From: Xanthobacter autotrophicus
GTDB lineage: Bacteria > Pseudomonadota > Alphaproteobacteria > Rhizobiales > Xanthobacteraceae
Assembly (NCBI RefSeq): GCF_029991245.1
Contig: NZ_JAIVFO010000009.1
Coordinates: 1-59,120 of the forward strand
Direction of reading: 5' to 3'
DNA: 59,120 nucleotides
In this document: one piece after another, positions 44,183-53,498 of the stretch
How positions within the stretch are numbered: position 1 is the first letter of the stretch
How the letters are laid out: each line of letters begins with the position of its first letter
Position numbers and translations under genes: made by a program
The notes under the pieces: model-generated
The model's database searches: none
What the model saw: the letters and a program-made list of their open reading frames with translations, nothing else
Told to the model about the DNA's origin: nothing

Positions 44183-44830
44183 ATGAGCGTCGCGATCATC
44201 GACTATAATTCCGGCAACCTGCACTCCGCCGCCAAGGCCATGGAGCGCGCCGCCCTCGATGTGGGCGCGGAACGGGTGGTGGTCACCAGCGATCCCGACG
44301 TGGTGCGCACCGCCGACCGGGTGGTGCTGCCGGGCGTCGGCGCCTTCGCCGACTGCCGCGCCGGCCTCGACGCCGTGCCCGGCATGGTGGAGGCCATGAC
44401 CGAGGCGGTGAAGGCGCGCGGCCGCCCCTTCCTCGGCATCTGCGTCGGCCTCCAGCTGCTCGCCGAGCGCGGGCTGGAGCACGGGGTGACCGAAGGCCTC
44501 GGCTGGATTCGCGGCGAGGTGGAGCGCATCACCCCCGCCGACCCCGAGCTGAAGATCCCGCACATGGGCTGGAACACGCTCCAGACCGCGCGCGAACACC
44601 CGCTGCTGGCCGGTATTCCCACCGGCGAAGGCGGGCTGCACGCCTATTTCGTGCATTCCTACCACCTGAAGCCGGCCGACGGCATCGACCTCGTCGCCAC
44701 CACGGACTATGGCAGCACCATCACCGCCATGGTCGCGCGCGACAACGTGGCCGGCACCCAGTTTCATCCCGAGAAGAGCCAGAGGCTCGGCCTTGCGCTC
44801 CTCGCGAATTTCCTGAAGTGGCACCCGTGA
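44183..44830 (+). CDS. hisH: Imidazole glycerol phosphate synthase, glutaminase subunit
   Basis: This class I glutamine amidotransferase supplies ammonia to HisF. The N-terminus [20 protein letters not shown] and [16 protein letters not shown] are typical. The nucleophile Cys is in [13 protein letters not shown], and the His-Glu pair in [12 protein letters not shown]. The length is 215 aa. Its stop overlaps the GTG start of hisA. Confidence 0.97.
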   Translation: MSVAIIDYNSGNLHSAAKAMERAALDVGAERVVVTSDPDVVRTADRVVLPGVGAFADCRAGLDAVPGMVEAMTEAVKARGRPFLGICVGLQLLAERGLEHGVTEGLGWIRGEVERITPADPELKIPHMGWNTLQTAREHPLLAGIPTGEGGLHAYFVHSYHLKPADGIDLVATTDYGSTITAMVARDNVAGTQFHPEKSQRLGLALLANFLKWHP

Positions 44831-45555
44831 TCCTTTTTCCGGCCATCGACCTCAAGGACGGCCTCGCCGTGCGCCTCGAACAGGGCGACATGGCGCGGGC
44901 CACCGTGTTCAACCGCGATCCCGCCGCCCAGGCGGCGGAGTTCGAGACCCTCGGCTTTCGCTACCTCCATCTCGTGGACCTCGACGGCGCCTTCGCCGGC
45001 AAGCCGGTCAACGCGGCGGCGGTGGAGCGCATCCTGGAGACCGTCTCCATCCCGGTGCAGCTCGGCGGCGGCATCCGCGACCTGAAGACCGTCGAGGCAT
45101 GGCTGGGCAAGGGGGTGACCCGCGTCATCCTCGGCACCGCCGCGGTGCGCGACCCGGACTTCGTGAAGGCTGCGGCGAAAGCCCATCCCGGCCGCATCGT
45201 GGTGGGCCTCGACGCCCGCGACGGCCGCGTCGCCGTGGAGGGCTGGGCCGAGACCTCGGACATCGCCGCCGTGGACATCGCCAGGAGGTTCGAGGATGCG
45301 GGCGTCGCCGCCATCATCTACACCGATATCGCCCGCGACGGCCTGCTCAAGGGCCTGAACCTCGACGCCACCGTGGCGCTGGCGGAAGCGGTGAACCTGC
45401 CGGTGATCGCCTCCGGCGGCCTTGCCTCGCTGGCGGACATCGAGGCGCTGCTCACCCCGCGCGCGAAGCGGCTTCAGGGCGCCATCACCGGCCGCGCCCT
45501 GTACGATGGCCGGCTCGATGCCCGCGAGGCGCTGGCGCTGGTGGCGGGACGATAG
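44827..45555 (+). CDS. hisA: ProFAR isomerase
   Basis: This (beta/alpha)8 barrel converts ProFAR to PRFAR in histidine synthesis. GTG 44827 overlaps the hisH stop and gives the canonical start [20 protein letters not shown], in which the first Asp is the catalytic base. The second catalytic Asp is in [14 protein letters not shown], and phosphate is held by [13 protein letters not shown] and [16 protein letters not shown]. 242 aa. An in-frame GTG three codons earlier is less typical. Confidence 0.96.
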   Translation: MILFPAIDLKDGLAVRLEQGDMARATVFNRDPAAQAAEFETLGFRYLHLVDLDGAFAGKPVNAAAVERILETVSIPVQLGGGIRDLKTVEAWLGKGVTRVILGTAAVRDPDFVKAAAKAHPGRIVVGLDARDGRVAVEGWAETSDIAAVDIARRFEDAGVAAIIYTDIARDGLLKGLNLDATVALAEAVNLPVIASGGLASLADIEALLTPRAKRLQGAITGRALYDGRLDAREALALVAGR

Positions 45556-45562
45556 GTGTGCC

Positions 45563-46339
45563 ATGCTGAAAGTCCGCGTCATCCCCTGCCTCGACGTGAA
45601 GGACGGCCGCGTGGTGAAGGGTGTCCAGTTCGTGGACCTGCGCGACGCCGGTGATCCGGTGGAGGCGGCTCGGGCCTATGACCTCGCCGGCGCGGACGAG
45701 CTGACCTTCCTCGACATCACCGCCAGCCACGAGAACCGCGGCACCATCCTCGACGTGGTGCGCCGCACCGCCGAGCAGTGCTTCATGCCGCTCACCGTGG
45801 GCGGCGGCGTGCGCACCGTGGACGACGTGCGCACCCTGCTGCATGCCGGCGCCGACAAGGTCTCCATCAACACCGCCGCCGTGAACCGCCGCGCCTTCGT
45901 GGGCGAGGCGGCGGAGAAGTTCGGCGAGCAGTGCATCGTGGTGGCCATCGATGCCAAGAAGGTGAGCAAAGAGGGCGAGGAGAACCGCTGGGAGATCTTC
46001 ACCCACGGCGGGCGCACCCCCACCGGCATCGACGCCATCGCGTTCGCCCGCGAGGTGGTGGACCTCGGTGCCGGCGAGATCCTGCTCACCTCCATGGACC
46101 GGGACGGCACCGGCCAGGGCTTCGACTGCGCCCTCACCCGCGCGGTGGCGGACGCGGTGCACGTGCCGGTGATCGCCTCCGGCGGCGTCGGCACCCTCGA
46201 CCATCTGGTGGACGGCATCCGCGACGGTGGCGCCTCGGCGGTGCTGGCCGCCTCCATCTTCCATTTCGGCACCTTCACCATCCGCGAGGCCAAGGAACGC
46301 CTTGCGGAAGCGGGGCTGCCGGTCCGCCTCGACGTTTAG
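45563..46339 (+). CDS. hisF: Imidazole glycerol phosphate synthase, cyclase subunit
   Basis: The partner of HisH makes imidazoleglycerol phosphate and AICAR. The barrel shows [18 protein letters not shown] with the catalytic Asp, [41 protein letters not shown] with the second catalytic Asp, and [17 protein letters not shown]. 258 aa is normal. ATG 45563 lies 7 bases after hisA. Confidence 0.97.
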   Translation: MLKVRVIPCLDVKDGRVVKGVQFVDLRDAGDPVEAARAYDLAGADELTFLDITASHENRGTILDVVRRTAEQCFMPLTVGGGVRTVDDVRTLLHAGADKVSINTAAVNRRAFVGEAAEKFGEQCIVVAIDAKKVSKEGEENRWEIFTHGGRTPTGIDAIAFAREVVDLGAGEILLTSMDRDGTGQGFDCALTRAVADAVHVPVIASGGVGTLDHLVDGIRDGGASAVLAASIFHFGTFTIREAKERLAEAGLPVRLDV

Positions 46340-46390
46340 GCCGCGCGCCTGGACGCCCCCTTCCCCGCCCTCCGTCTCCCGGCCACCGTC

Positions 46391-46717
46391 ATGAGCGACA
46401 GCTTCACCCTCGCCGACCTCGAAGCCATCGTCGCGGCGCGCGCCTCGGCGGATGCGGGGGCGTCCTATACCCGCTCGCTGCTCGACAAGGGCGTCGAGAA
46501 ATGCGCCCAGAAGCTGGGCGAGGAGGCGGTGGAGACGGTGATCGCCGCCGTCGCCGGCGATGAGAAGGCGCTCGTCGCGGAAACCAGCGATCTCATCTAC
46601 CATCTCCTCGTGCTGCTGAAGGCGCGCGGGGTGCCGCTGGCCGATGTCCATGCGGAGCTTGCGCGACGCACCGGCCAGTCCGGCCTTGCCGAAAAAGCCG
46701 CCCGGCAGCACGGCTGA
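46391..46717 (+). CDS. hisE: Phosphoribosyl-ATP pyrophosphatase
   Basis: This is the second step of histidine synthesis, pyrophosphate removal from phosphoribosyl-ATP. The 108-residue all-helical MazG-fold enzyme shows [20 protein letters not shown], the metal-binding [10 protein letters not shown] and [17 protein letters not shown]. It is a stand-alone HisE, so hisI must be elsewhere. It lies 51 bases after hisF and 19 before coaA. Confidence 0.95.
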   Translation: MSDSFTLADLEAIVAARASADAGASYTRSLLDKGVEKCAQKLGEEAVETVIAAVAGDEKALVAETSDLIYHLLVLLKARGVPLADVHAELARRTGQSGLAEKAARQHG

Positions 46718-46736
46718 GGAAAGCACGAGGCACCCC

Positions 46737-47708
46737 ATGGATCGACGGCTCGACCCAGGCCTCTCGCCCTATCGCACCTTTTCGCGCGCCGAATGGGCCG
46801 CGCTGAGACGCGACACGCCCATGACCCTGCGGCCGGATGAAATCACCCGGCTGGAGGGCCTCGGCGTCCATCTCTCCATGCAGGAGGTGGAGGAAATCTA
46901 CCTCCCGCTGTCCCGCCTGCTGTCGCTTTACGTTGCGGCAACGCAAAAGCTCTTCCGCGCCATGAGCCACTTCCTCGACCACCGCGACAGCGAGGCGAAC
47001 GGCGATGGCAAGATGCCCTACATCATCGGGGTGGCCGGATCGGTGGCGGTGGGCAAGTCCACCACTGCCCGCGTGCTCCAGGCGCTGCTGGCGCGCTGGA
47101 CCAACACGCCCAAGGTGGACCTCGTCACCACCGACGGGTTCCTCCTGCCCAACGCCATCCTCGAGCGCGAGGGGCTGATGGAGAAGAAGGGCTTCCCCGA
47201 AAGCTACGACCTGCCGCTGCTGCTGCGCTTCCTCACCGACATCAAGGCCGGCCGGCGGCCGGTGCGCGCGCCGCTCTATTCCCACTTCTTCTACGACGTG
47301 ATGCCCGACCAGTATGTGGAAATCGACCGGCCGGACATCCTGATCGTCGAAGGCCTCAACGTGCTGCAGACCACCCGCCCGCCGAAGGATGGCAAGGCCA
47401 TTCCCTTCGTCTCCGACTTCTTCGACTTCTCGGTCTATATCGATGGCGACGAGGACGTGATCGAGCGCTGGTACGTGGAGCGCTTCATGCGGCTGCGGGC
47501 CACCGCCTTCAAGGACCCTTTGTCCTACTTCCACCGCTACTCGCAGCTCACCGAAGAGCAGGCCCGCGCCACCGCCCTGTCCATCTGGCGCGGCATCAAC
47601 CTGCCCAACCTCGTGGACAATGTGCTGCCCACCCGCCAGCGCGCCGACCTCATCCTGCGCAAGACCGGCGAGCACGAGGTGGCGGAGGTGAGCCTGCGCC
47701 GCCTGTAA
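46737..47708 (+). CDS. coaA: Pantothenate kinase type I
   Basis: This is the first step of coenzyme A synthesis. The P-loop is [19 protein letters not shown]. Other family blocks are [55 protein letters not shown] and [11 protein letters not shown]. The 323 aa is full length. It follows hisE closely, the usual order in this group, so it is probably co-transcribed with the histidine genes. Confidence 0.96.
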   Translation: MDRRLDPGLSPYRTFSRAEWAALRRDTPMTLRPDEITRLEGLGVHLSMQEVEEIYLPLSRLLSLYVAATQKLFRAMSHFLDHRDSEANGDGKMPYIIGVAGSVAVGKSTTARVLQALLARWTNTPKVDLVTTDGFLLPNAILEREGLMEKKGFPESYDLPLLLRFLTDIKAGRRPVRAPLYSHFFYDVMPDQYVEIDRPDILIVEGLNVLQTTRPPKDGKAIPFVSDFFDFSVYIDGDEDVIERWYVERFMRLRATAFKDPLSYFHRYSQLTEEQARATALSIWRGINLPNLVDNVLPTRQRADLILRKTGEHEVAEVSLRRL

Positions 47709-47714
47709 TGCCAA

Positions 47715-47778
47715 CAGCCCGCGCGACGCTTGGGTGGACCCGCTCGGCCCCGGTCAACGACCGAGGCCGATGGTATAA
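47715..47778 (+). repeat. Structured intergenic repeat, copy B (after coaA)
   Basis: This 64-base unit is collinear with copy A and contains the conserved terminal hairpin (5' side GGCCCCGGTC, 3' side GACCGAGGCC) followed by GATGGTATAA. It starts 6 bases after the coaA stop and fills the gap to the convergent porin gene. Unlike copies A and C it lacks the upstream apical hairpin. Confidence 0.65.
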
Positions 47779-47799
47779 CGGCGGCGCGGCCGATAGCCC

Positions 47800-49275
47800 T
47801 CAGAAGCTGCGCTGGATTCGCACCGCGCCGGAAACGGCGTTGGCGGAGCCACCTACCAGCGTGGGAATGACGCCCCCGCTGGCGGAAACGGCGCTGGCGA
47901 TGCCCAGCGGCCGGCTGCCGTCGACGGCGGTGTAGACCACCTCCGCGCCGATATCGAGATCGCGCACCGGCGACCAGAAGGTGTTCACGCCCGCCTGCCA
48001 CATGGCGAAGCTCGCCGCCCCCACCACATTGGTCGGCACATCCACGCTGACATAGCCGCCGAACACGGCGGAGCGCACCGCGGGCACCCAGAAATGCCGG
48101 AACTGGCCCTGGATCGCCCACGCGCCGACCATCTCGTAGGATCCGTCCGGACCCATCACCGCGTCGGCGAGGGGATAATAGGCGCCGCTCATGAGGCCGA
48201 CGCTGTTGAGCGGGATATAGCCGATGGCCTGCAGCCGGTTCTGGTTGCCGGCGGCAAGACCGGCATAATTGAGGGCGCCTTGGGAATAGTTGGCCTGAAG
48301 GTAAAGGCTGTCGCCCGCGCCGATGAACGGCAGCCGGATCTCGGTATAGGCGCCGAGGGCATAGCCCCATTGGCTGGTGCTGGAACTGCCGATGAAAGCC
48401 GCGCCGAGATAGGCGGGGGCCATGGCCCCCACCTGGTGCAGCGCACCGGCCAGTTGCACCAGTCCCCACGCCCCCTCGGCCCGCAGGTTCGCGACCACAT
48501 CCGGTGTCTGCTGGCCGGCCTGGTAGTTCGCATAGAGCAAGGGGGTGCCGGTGCCGCCGCTCACGAACGGAAAGTCGGACGGCGAGGTCACGCCGGTGAT
48601 GCTCACGCCCGTGGCCTGGACGCCGGTGGTGCGGTTGGCCGCATCCTCAATGGCGAACGAGGCGGAAAAGCCGTTGCCGAATTCGGCCGTGTAGGCCGCC
48701 GTGGTGTTCCAGGTGTCCGAGCCCGCGAACAGGGTGGCGATGGAATAGCCGATGCCGGTGTCGAAGAACGACTGGGTATAGCCGAACGTCAGCCCCCCGA
48801 ACTGGATGAAAGCGCGTTCGATATAGAGGCCAGGCCCGGGCCCGTTGCCGGGCCCGATCTGGGAATCCCATTCGGCGCCGCCACGGAAATAGGAGCGCAA
48901 GGTGCCGTAGTCGGTCTGCGTCCGCGCATCGATCTCCGCGACGCCGCGCCCCTGGGTGAAGTAATCGGCGTCGTGCTTATCCCGGAACGGAAAGGCGAAC
49001 GGCGAGTATCCCGGCCCGCCGAACGCCGAGCCCTGCGAGAAGATCGCCGCGACATTCATGTAGGTGTCAAAGCGGGCCCACCCGCCGACCCTCAGGCAGG
49101 TGTCCGTGCCCGGAATGTAGTAAAATCCGGGGCCATAGGCCGCGCAGACCTTCACATTCTCCGTGGCCTGGGCCTTGACCGGCAGGTCGGCCGCCTGGGC
49201 CATGCCCGGCGCAAACAGCGTCGTCAGGCACACAAGGCTGATGGCGCCGTGCGGCGCCCAGGAACGTCCGTTCAT
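47800..49275 (-). CDS. Rhizobial-type porin
   Basis: This is an outer-membrane beta-barrel for passive diffusion. The signal peptide ends near APGMAQAADLP. The mature start ADLPVKAQ and the Cys pair in VKVCAAYGPGFYYIPGTDTCLRVGG are hallmarks of the alphaproteobacterial porin family. The C-terminus VRIQRSF ends in Phe. Alternating beta-strand patterns run throughout the 491 aa. It is transcribed alone on the minus strand, and its upstream gap is 420 bases. Confidence 0.93.
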   Translation of the reverse strand: MNGRSWAPHGAISLVCLTTLFAPGMAQAADLPVKAQATENVKVCAAYGPGFYYIPGTDTCLRVGGWARFDTYMNVAAIFSQGSAFGGPGYSPFAFPFRDKHDADYFTQGRGVAEIDARTQTDYGTLRSYFRGGAEWDSQIGPGNGPGPGLYIERAFIQFGGLTFGYTQSFFDTGIGYSIATLFAGSDTWNTTAAYTAEFGNGFSASFAIEDAANRTTGVQATGVSITGVTSPSDFPFVSGGTGTPLLYANYQAGQQTPDVVANLRAEGAWGLVQLAGALHQVGAMAPAYLGAAFIGSSSTSQWGYALGAYTEIRLPFIGAGDSLYLQANYSQGALNYAGLAAGNQNRLQAIGYIPLNSVGLMSGAYYPLADAVMGPDGSYEMVGAWAIQGQFRHFWVPAVRSAVFGGYVSVDVPTNVVGAASFAMWQAGVNTFWSPVRDLDIGAEVVYTAVDGSRPLGIASAVSASGGVIPTLVGGSANAVSGAVRIQRSF

Positions 49276-49695
49276 TTTCCCCCCCGCCCGGACTTCCCCC
49301 GAACGCGTCGCCGGGGTGAAGCCGCTCTTCCTTCCATCCGGGCCGGGCTAAGGTAACCGAGGGCTGATGCAGCCGGCGGGGATGGCAGAGGCGGCCAATG
49401 TAGGCGAACGCGCCGCGGCGCGCCTAGTGCAGGAACAGCTCATGCTGAACCAAACGCAGTGGAAATCCGCTTCTAACCTTGAGTCAGGTGCGCAAAGCAG
49501 CCTTTGACGGTATCAAGATGCAATTTCGTCGGAAGATTGGGGGGCATGCGCGGGAATCACTCGTGGCCAACGCGACCGCCGGGCGGAAGGCGCCGCGCCG
49601 GCAGGGCCGAAACGGCCCATCCGTCCACATCCCAGTGGAGCGGTCCATTGAAGGGAAAGCGTGCCCCTCGCCCTGACTATCTTTGCCCAGAATGC
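49276..49695. other. 420-base intergenic stretch upstream of the porin
   Basis: No gene is supported here; small open frames on both strands lack ribosome sites and family-like sequence. A GCGCCGCGGCGC palindrome lies at about 49409-49420. Porin promoter elements must lie here, but I see no clear -35/-10 pair. Confidence 0.4.
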
Positions 49696-50172
49696 CTATG
49701 AGGCGCCGGCGAACTGGTCGAGCAGCGCGTCCCGGGCTTCCGCGATGCGGCGATACCGTTCGTCGCTGCCGCCGGCGTCCGGATGCGCGCTCTTGGCCAG
49801 GCGCCGGAAGGCGGCATTGATCTCCGACGGCTTGAGCACGCCCTCCATGGGCAGGTCGAGGGCCTCGCGGTGCTCCTTGTCGTCCTCGTCGAAATTCAAC
49901 CGGGACAGGAAGGCCTGGCGCTTCTTCCGCGCCTCGATGCGCAGTTCCACCTGATCCTGCTGCCACCTCGCCCGCGACATGACGAGGCATTCGCCGAAGG
50001 CGATCCGGCCCTTGGTTTCAAGCTCGTCCAGGCTGAACGGCCCCACGACCCCATAGGGCGGCGCGAGACAGGCGCTCCGCCCGCCCTCGCCCTGTTCGAT
50101 CTGGCCAATCGTCACCGTGTCGAGGACCCCCAGGGAGCCGTTCCAGACGACCCATTGCTCTTTGTCCGTCAT
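49696..50172 (-). CDS. J-domain protein (C-terminal DnaJ-like)
   Basis: This 158-residue protein has a C-terminal J-domain containing the HPD tripeptide in AKSAHPDAGGSDERYRRIAEARDALL, so it should stimulate an Hsp70 partner. The N-terminal part is not a known chaperone region. It begins MTDKEQWVVWNG and has GPFSLDELETKGRIAFGECLV, which resembles a GYF_2-like small domain. A charged helix links the two parts. ATG 50172 has a GGAAG site; other in-frame ATGs at 50187 and upstream are possible. It is monocistronic. Confidence 0.8.
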   Translation of the reverse strand: MTDKEQWVVWNGSLGVLDTVTIGQIEQGEGGRSACLAPPYGVVGPFSLDELETKGRIAFGECLVMSRARWQQDQVELRIEARKKRQAFLSRLNFDEDDKEHREALDLPMEGVLKPSEINAAFRRLAKSAHPDAGGSDERYRRIAEARDALLDQFAGAS

Positions 50173-50370
50173 GCCACGTGCTTCCATGCATGAGCCGGCG
50201 CCGCGCCCCCTTTTGTCCGAAAGGGTTCGCGACCGCTGGACCATCGGTGCCTGCATGCAGGTTTGAAGCCAAGGCGCACCCGGCGCGCCGTCCCGAGGGA
50301 TGCGGCTTCCGGTCCGGTGTCCGCAGGCGCGGACAGCCGGGGCAGGCACCGGCGTGCAAACCTCCCGGGC

Positions 50371-50400
50371 TCGATGCTGCCGGCGTCGATGCTGCCGGCG
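50371..50400. repeat. Perfect 15-bp tandem duplication
   Basis: TCGATGCTGCCGGCG is present twice head to tail, with two more bases of a third start. It lies in the non-coding gap between the J-domain gene and the HerA-like gene, just before structured repeat copy C. Confidence 0.7.
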
Positions 50401-50408
50401 TCAGGCAA

Positions 50409-50510
50409 GACCAAAGGCCGTCGAGCTTGACTCGCCGGCCTTTGGTCAAGCCCCTGGCGCCTGGTCGATGCCCTCTCGGCCTCGGCCGCAGACCGAGGCC
50501 CATGGTATAA
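50409..50510 (+). repeat. Structured intergenic repeat, copy C
   Basis: A long hairpin (GACCAAAGGCCG and complement, 50409-50420 with 50436-50447) has an apex GAG-CTTGA-CTC matching that of copy A although the stems differ in sequence. The 63-base body (50448-50510) follows directly. It ends in a hairpin with 3' side GACCGAGGCC and then CATGGTATAA. The remaining gap (50173-50408 and 50511-50763) shows no gene. Confidence 0.7.
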
Positions 50511-50763
50511 TGATGTACATGCGCACGCGCATGGCCGCTCTGATCTGGCATCGGGCACGCCCGCGCTGCGGCCGGATCGCGTCGCAACCCAGCCCACCGC
50601 ATTCATCCCGCGCGTGTTTTGAGACCTCTGCGCGGACCGGGACGGGGCAACAAGGCCGGCACCGGCTCCAGCCTCTCCCGCACCGTGCGGTTGAACCCGC
50701 GGCGCGAATTGATATGAGTGCCCCCATGATTTCTTGCGCCCTCCCCGCAGGGCGGTCGCCGCG

Positions 50764-52299
50764 ATGACGGCGCCCGCCAAGGTGTCCATCGACCTCGGCA
50801 CCCGCGCGGGCGGGGACACGGCCGTGCTGGACCTGGAGGAACTGCTGGCCACGCGCCTGCTGGTGCAGGGCAATTCCGGCTCCGGCAAGTCGCACCTGCT
50901 GCGCCGCCTGCTGGAACAGAGCGCGCCGTGGGTGCAGCAGGCCATCATCGATCCGGAGGGCGATTTCGTCACCTTGGCGGACCGCTACGGCCATGTGGTG
51001 GTGGATGCCCAGCGCGGCGAGGCGGACCTCCAGCGCATCGCCGCCCGGGTCCGCCAGCACCGGGTCTCGGTGGTGCTCAACCTGGAAGGGCTCGACGCCG
51101 AGCAGCAGATGCGCGCCGCCGCCGCCTTCCTGGGCGGCCTGTTCGATGCCGACCGCGATGTCTGGTATCCGGTTCTGGTGGTGGTGGACGAGGCGCAATT
51201 GTTCGCCCCCACCGCCGCGGGCGAGGTATCGGACGAGGCCCGCAAGGTGTCCCTCGGCGCCATGACCAATCTCATGTCCCGCGGCCGCAAGCGCGGCCTT
51301 GCCGGGGTCATCGCCACCCAGCGCCTCGCCAAGCTCGCCAAGAATGTGGCGGCGGAAGCCTCCAACTTCCTCATGGGCCGCACCTTCCTCGACATCGACA
51401 TGGCCCGCGCCGCCGACCTGCTGGGCATGGAGCGGCGCCAGGCCGAAATGTTCCGCGACCTGCAGAGCGGCCATTTCATCGCGCTGGGTCCCGCTCTGGC
51501 GCGCCGGCCGCTGCCGATCCACATCGGCCCGGTGGAGACCGCCGCGCGCTCCACCAGCCCCAAGCTGGTGCCGCTGCCGGAGCCCGCCGCCGCCGAGGAC
51601 GCCCACGACCTCATCTTCACCCCCGGCGCCGACGAGGTCCGCCCGCTGGTGCCGCGCCGTCCGCCGGCCGTGGCGCCCACGGCGGACGTGCTGGCCCAAC
51701 TCGCGCGCAGCGGGTCCCCGGCGCCGCCGCAGGCCGCCGCGCCGCAGGTGCCAAGCCTCTCGCCCGAACAGCGTCAGGCCGCCATCGATGCGGCGCTGCG
51801 CGAGATCCTGAGCGAGCGCGACGCCGGCTTCCGCACCATCTCCGTGCTCTATCAGGATTTCCTGGTGCGCTGCCGCATCCACAGGATCGGCGGGGACGCC
51901 CTGAGCCTGTCGGCGTTCCGCCGCCGGCTGGCGGTGGCCCATGCGGGCATCGATGCCGCCGAGGCGGAAGCGGAGGATTCCCCCTGGGCCGAGGTGCTGG
52001 CCATGGCCGGCACCCTGCCGGAGGACATGCAGGGCGTGTTCCTTTCGCTGGCCCGCGCCGCATTCGACCGCCGCACCTGCCCCTCCGATGCCGACGTGGC
52101 CCGGGCCTATGGCAGCCGCTCGCCGGGCCGGGCGCGGCGCCTTCTGGCCTATATGGAGGAGCGTCAGGTGATCGTCTGCCGGCTCGACAGCCAGGGCCGG
52201 CGCATCGTGGCCATCCCCGGCCTCGCCTGGGAAACCGAGCCCGGCGATCCCAACGCCGCCGCCAGCGCCAGCACGCCCGAGGCGACCGCCGCCGACTGA
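50764..52299 (+). CDS. HerA/DUF87-like ATPase
   Basis: This RecA-like ATPase is related to HerA and FtsK motors. Walker A is VQGNSGSGKSHLLRRLLE (residues about 35-52) and Walker B PVLVVVDEAQLFAP. Then come SLGAMTNLMSRGRKRGLAG, IATQRLAKLAKNVAAEASN and GRTFLDIDMARAADLLGM, typical of bacterial DUF87 proteins. A Pro/Ala linker (about 290-340) leads to a C-terminal helical region of about 150 residues that I do not recognise. ATG 50764 is chosen over an upstream TTG. No NurA nuclease is adjacent, so a HerA-NurA repair pair is not supported here. 511 aa. Confidence 0.85.
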   Translation: MTAPAKVSIDLGTRAGGDTAVLDLEELLATRLLVQGNSGSGKSHLLRRLLEQSAPWVQQAIIDPEGDFVTLADRYGHVVVDAQRGEADLQRIAARVRQHRVSVVLNLEGLDAEQQMRAAAAFLGGLFDADRDVWYPVLVVVDEAQLFAPTAAGEVSDEARKVSLGAMTNLMSRGRKRGLAGVIATQRLAKLAKNVAAEASNFLMGRTFLDIDMARAADLLGMERRQAEMFRDLQSGHFIALGPALARRPLPIHIGPVETAARSTSPKLVPLPEPAAAEDAHDLIFTPGADEVRPLVPRRPPAVAPTADVLAQLARSGSPAPPQAAAPQVPSLSPEQRQAAIDAALREILSERDAGFRTISVLYQDFLVRCRIHRIGGDALSLSAFRRRLAVAHAGIDAAEAEAEDSPWAEVLAMAGTLPEDMQGVFLSLARAAFDRRTCPSDADVARAYGSRSPGRARRLLAYMEERQVIVCRLDSQGRRIVAIPGLAWETEPGDPNAAASASTPEATAAD

Positions 52300-52322
52300 A
52301 GCGCGCAGACCGCCCCGCGGCC

Positions 52323-52414
52323 CGATGATCCCGGCAGACGCGGTCTGCGGCCGCCGGACCCAGATGGCCACCCCCACGACGTCGCGGGGCGCGACGTCAA
52401 GCCTGGGATCATTG
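52323..52414. repeat. Nested palindromes forming a three-way-junction-like structure
   Basis: Outer arms CGATGATCCC and GGGATCATTG (one G-T pair) enclose two independent perfect hairpins: GCAGAC-GCG-GTCTGC (52334-52348), and GACGTCGCG-GGG-CGCGACGTC (52378-52398). This 92-base unit lies in the gap between the HerA-like gene and the convergent DUF1269 gene. It is non-coding and resembles a dispersed palindromic element or a structured RNA. Confidence 0.55.
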
Positions 52415-52490
52415 AGCGCGGCGCTCGCAAAGGCGAACGGCCGAGCCGCCACACGACCCCGGTGCGGCAGCCCAGCTATCGCGCGAGACG

Positions 52491-52976
52491 CTATGCGCCC
52501 TTGAGGGCGGCCTGGAGCTTTTCTTCCTGCTCGGTGGAGAGGCTGGTCTGGAGCACGGTGCCGCCGAACTGGGCCATGTCGGCCACCACCTTGTCCGCAG
52601 TCACCTTGCCGACGAGAACGCACAGCGCAGCCTGATTCGGACCAAGCGCCGAGCTGGCCTGCTTGATGAAGTCATCATTGATGCCCACGTCGGTGAACTT
52701 TCCCGCGAGGGCGCCCGCGCCGGCACCGATGGCCATGCCCAGGAGCGGGTTCAGGAAGAGGAGCCCGACGAGGCCGCCCCAAAGGCCGCCCGACGCCGCG
52801 CCCGCGAGGGTCGTGTTCACCAGCTGGTGCAGCTTGATCGAGCCGTCCTCCTGCCGGACGGCGATCACGGCGTCGCCCAGCTCGATCAGATATTCCTTCT
52901 GGAGCTTCAGAAGCTCCTGCCGGGCGGCCTCTGCTTTGGCCTCAGATTCATAGGCAATGATAACGAGGTCAGCCAT
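52491..52976 (-). CDS. DUF1269 family membrane-associated protein
   Basis: This 161-residue protein has the DUF1269 layout. An N-terminal ferredoxin-like region (LVIIAYESEAKAEAARQEL, GDAVIAVRQEDGSIKLHQ) is followed by a glycine-rich hydrophobic hairpin (GAASGGLWGGLVGLLFL, GMAIGAGAGALAGKFTDVG) and a C-terminal alpha/beta part. The hydrophobic hairpin probably inserts in the membrane. Function is unknown. ATG 52976 is preferred to an earlier in-frame start. Confidence 0.9.
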   Translation of the reverse strand: MADLVIIAYESEAKAEAARQELLKLQKEYLIELGDAVIAVRQEDGSIKLHQLVNTTLAGAASGGLWGGLVGLLFLNPLLGMAIGAGAGALAGKFTDVGINDDFIKQASSALGPNQAALCVLVGKVTADKVVADMAQFGGTVLQTSLSTEQEEKLQAALKGA

Positions 52977-53281
52977 GTCACTCTCCAAGGCAGTGCGTTC
53001 GGGTTCGCATCGGACCCGCCGCACGTCATACAGAGCATGTGCGTAAGATACGCAACCCCGGCCGACCGCAGAACAAAACGGGCGCGCCTTTCAGCAATGG
53101 AGAACCCGCCCATCGCGCTCAGGCAGGCTCCCGGCACCCCGCCGGCACCTGTGGCAACCCCATTGCCGAGGGATCTTCACCGGCTTGTTCTGCTCTGGAA
53201 AACAGGGCTCTCAAGGCCCCCGTCGCCATCCGGCCGGGGACGGCCTCGCCGAGGCGAAGAACGCGCAAGGCATGGACGCGC

Positions 53282-53358
53282 TGGTGTCCCGGAAGGGATT
53301 CGAACCCCTGACCTGCGGTTTAGGAAACCGCTGCTCTATCCTGCTGAGCTACCGGGAC
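53282..53358 (-). tRNA. tRNA-Arg (CCT anticodon)
   Basis: Minus-strand cloverleaf: the acceptor GTCCCGG pairs with CCGGGAC, the discriminator is A and CCA is encoded. The anticodon stem GCGGT/ACCGC holds the loop TTCCTAA (anticodon CCT). The T arm has GGGGTTCGAATCCC. 77 bases. Confidence 0.97.
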
Positions 53359-53498
53359 ACAGCCTCCTTCTAGAACGAGCCGCAGCGGGAGGAAAGAGCG
53401 GCGGGCGGACAGTGGAAAGCGGGGAGTGGAAAGAGGGTGTAAGCAGAGTTGATCGGGGGCGCCTTCATGCGCACGCCGCCATCGGCTATCGTCCGGCC

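Noticed and set aside
50500-50512. TATAAT in repeat copy C considered as the promoter of the HerA-like gene
   Set aside because: The same sequence context (ATGGTATAA) is part of the conserved repeat in copies A and B, where it does not precede a gene on that strand, and no -35 element is properly spaced.
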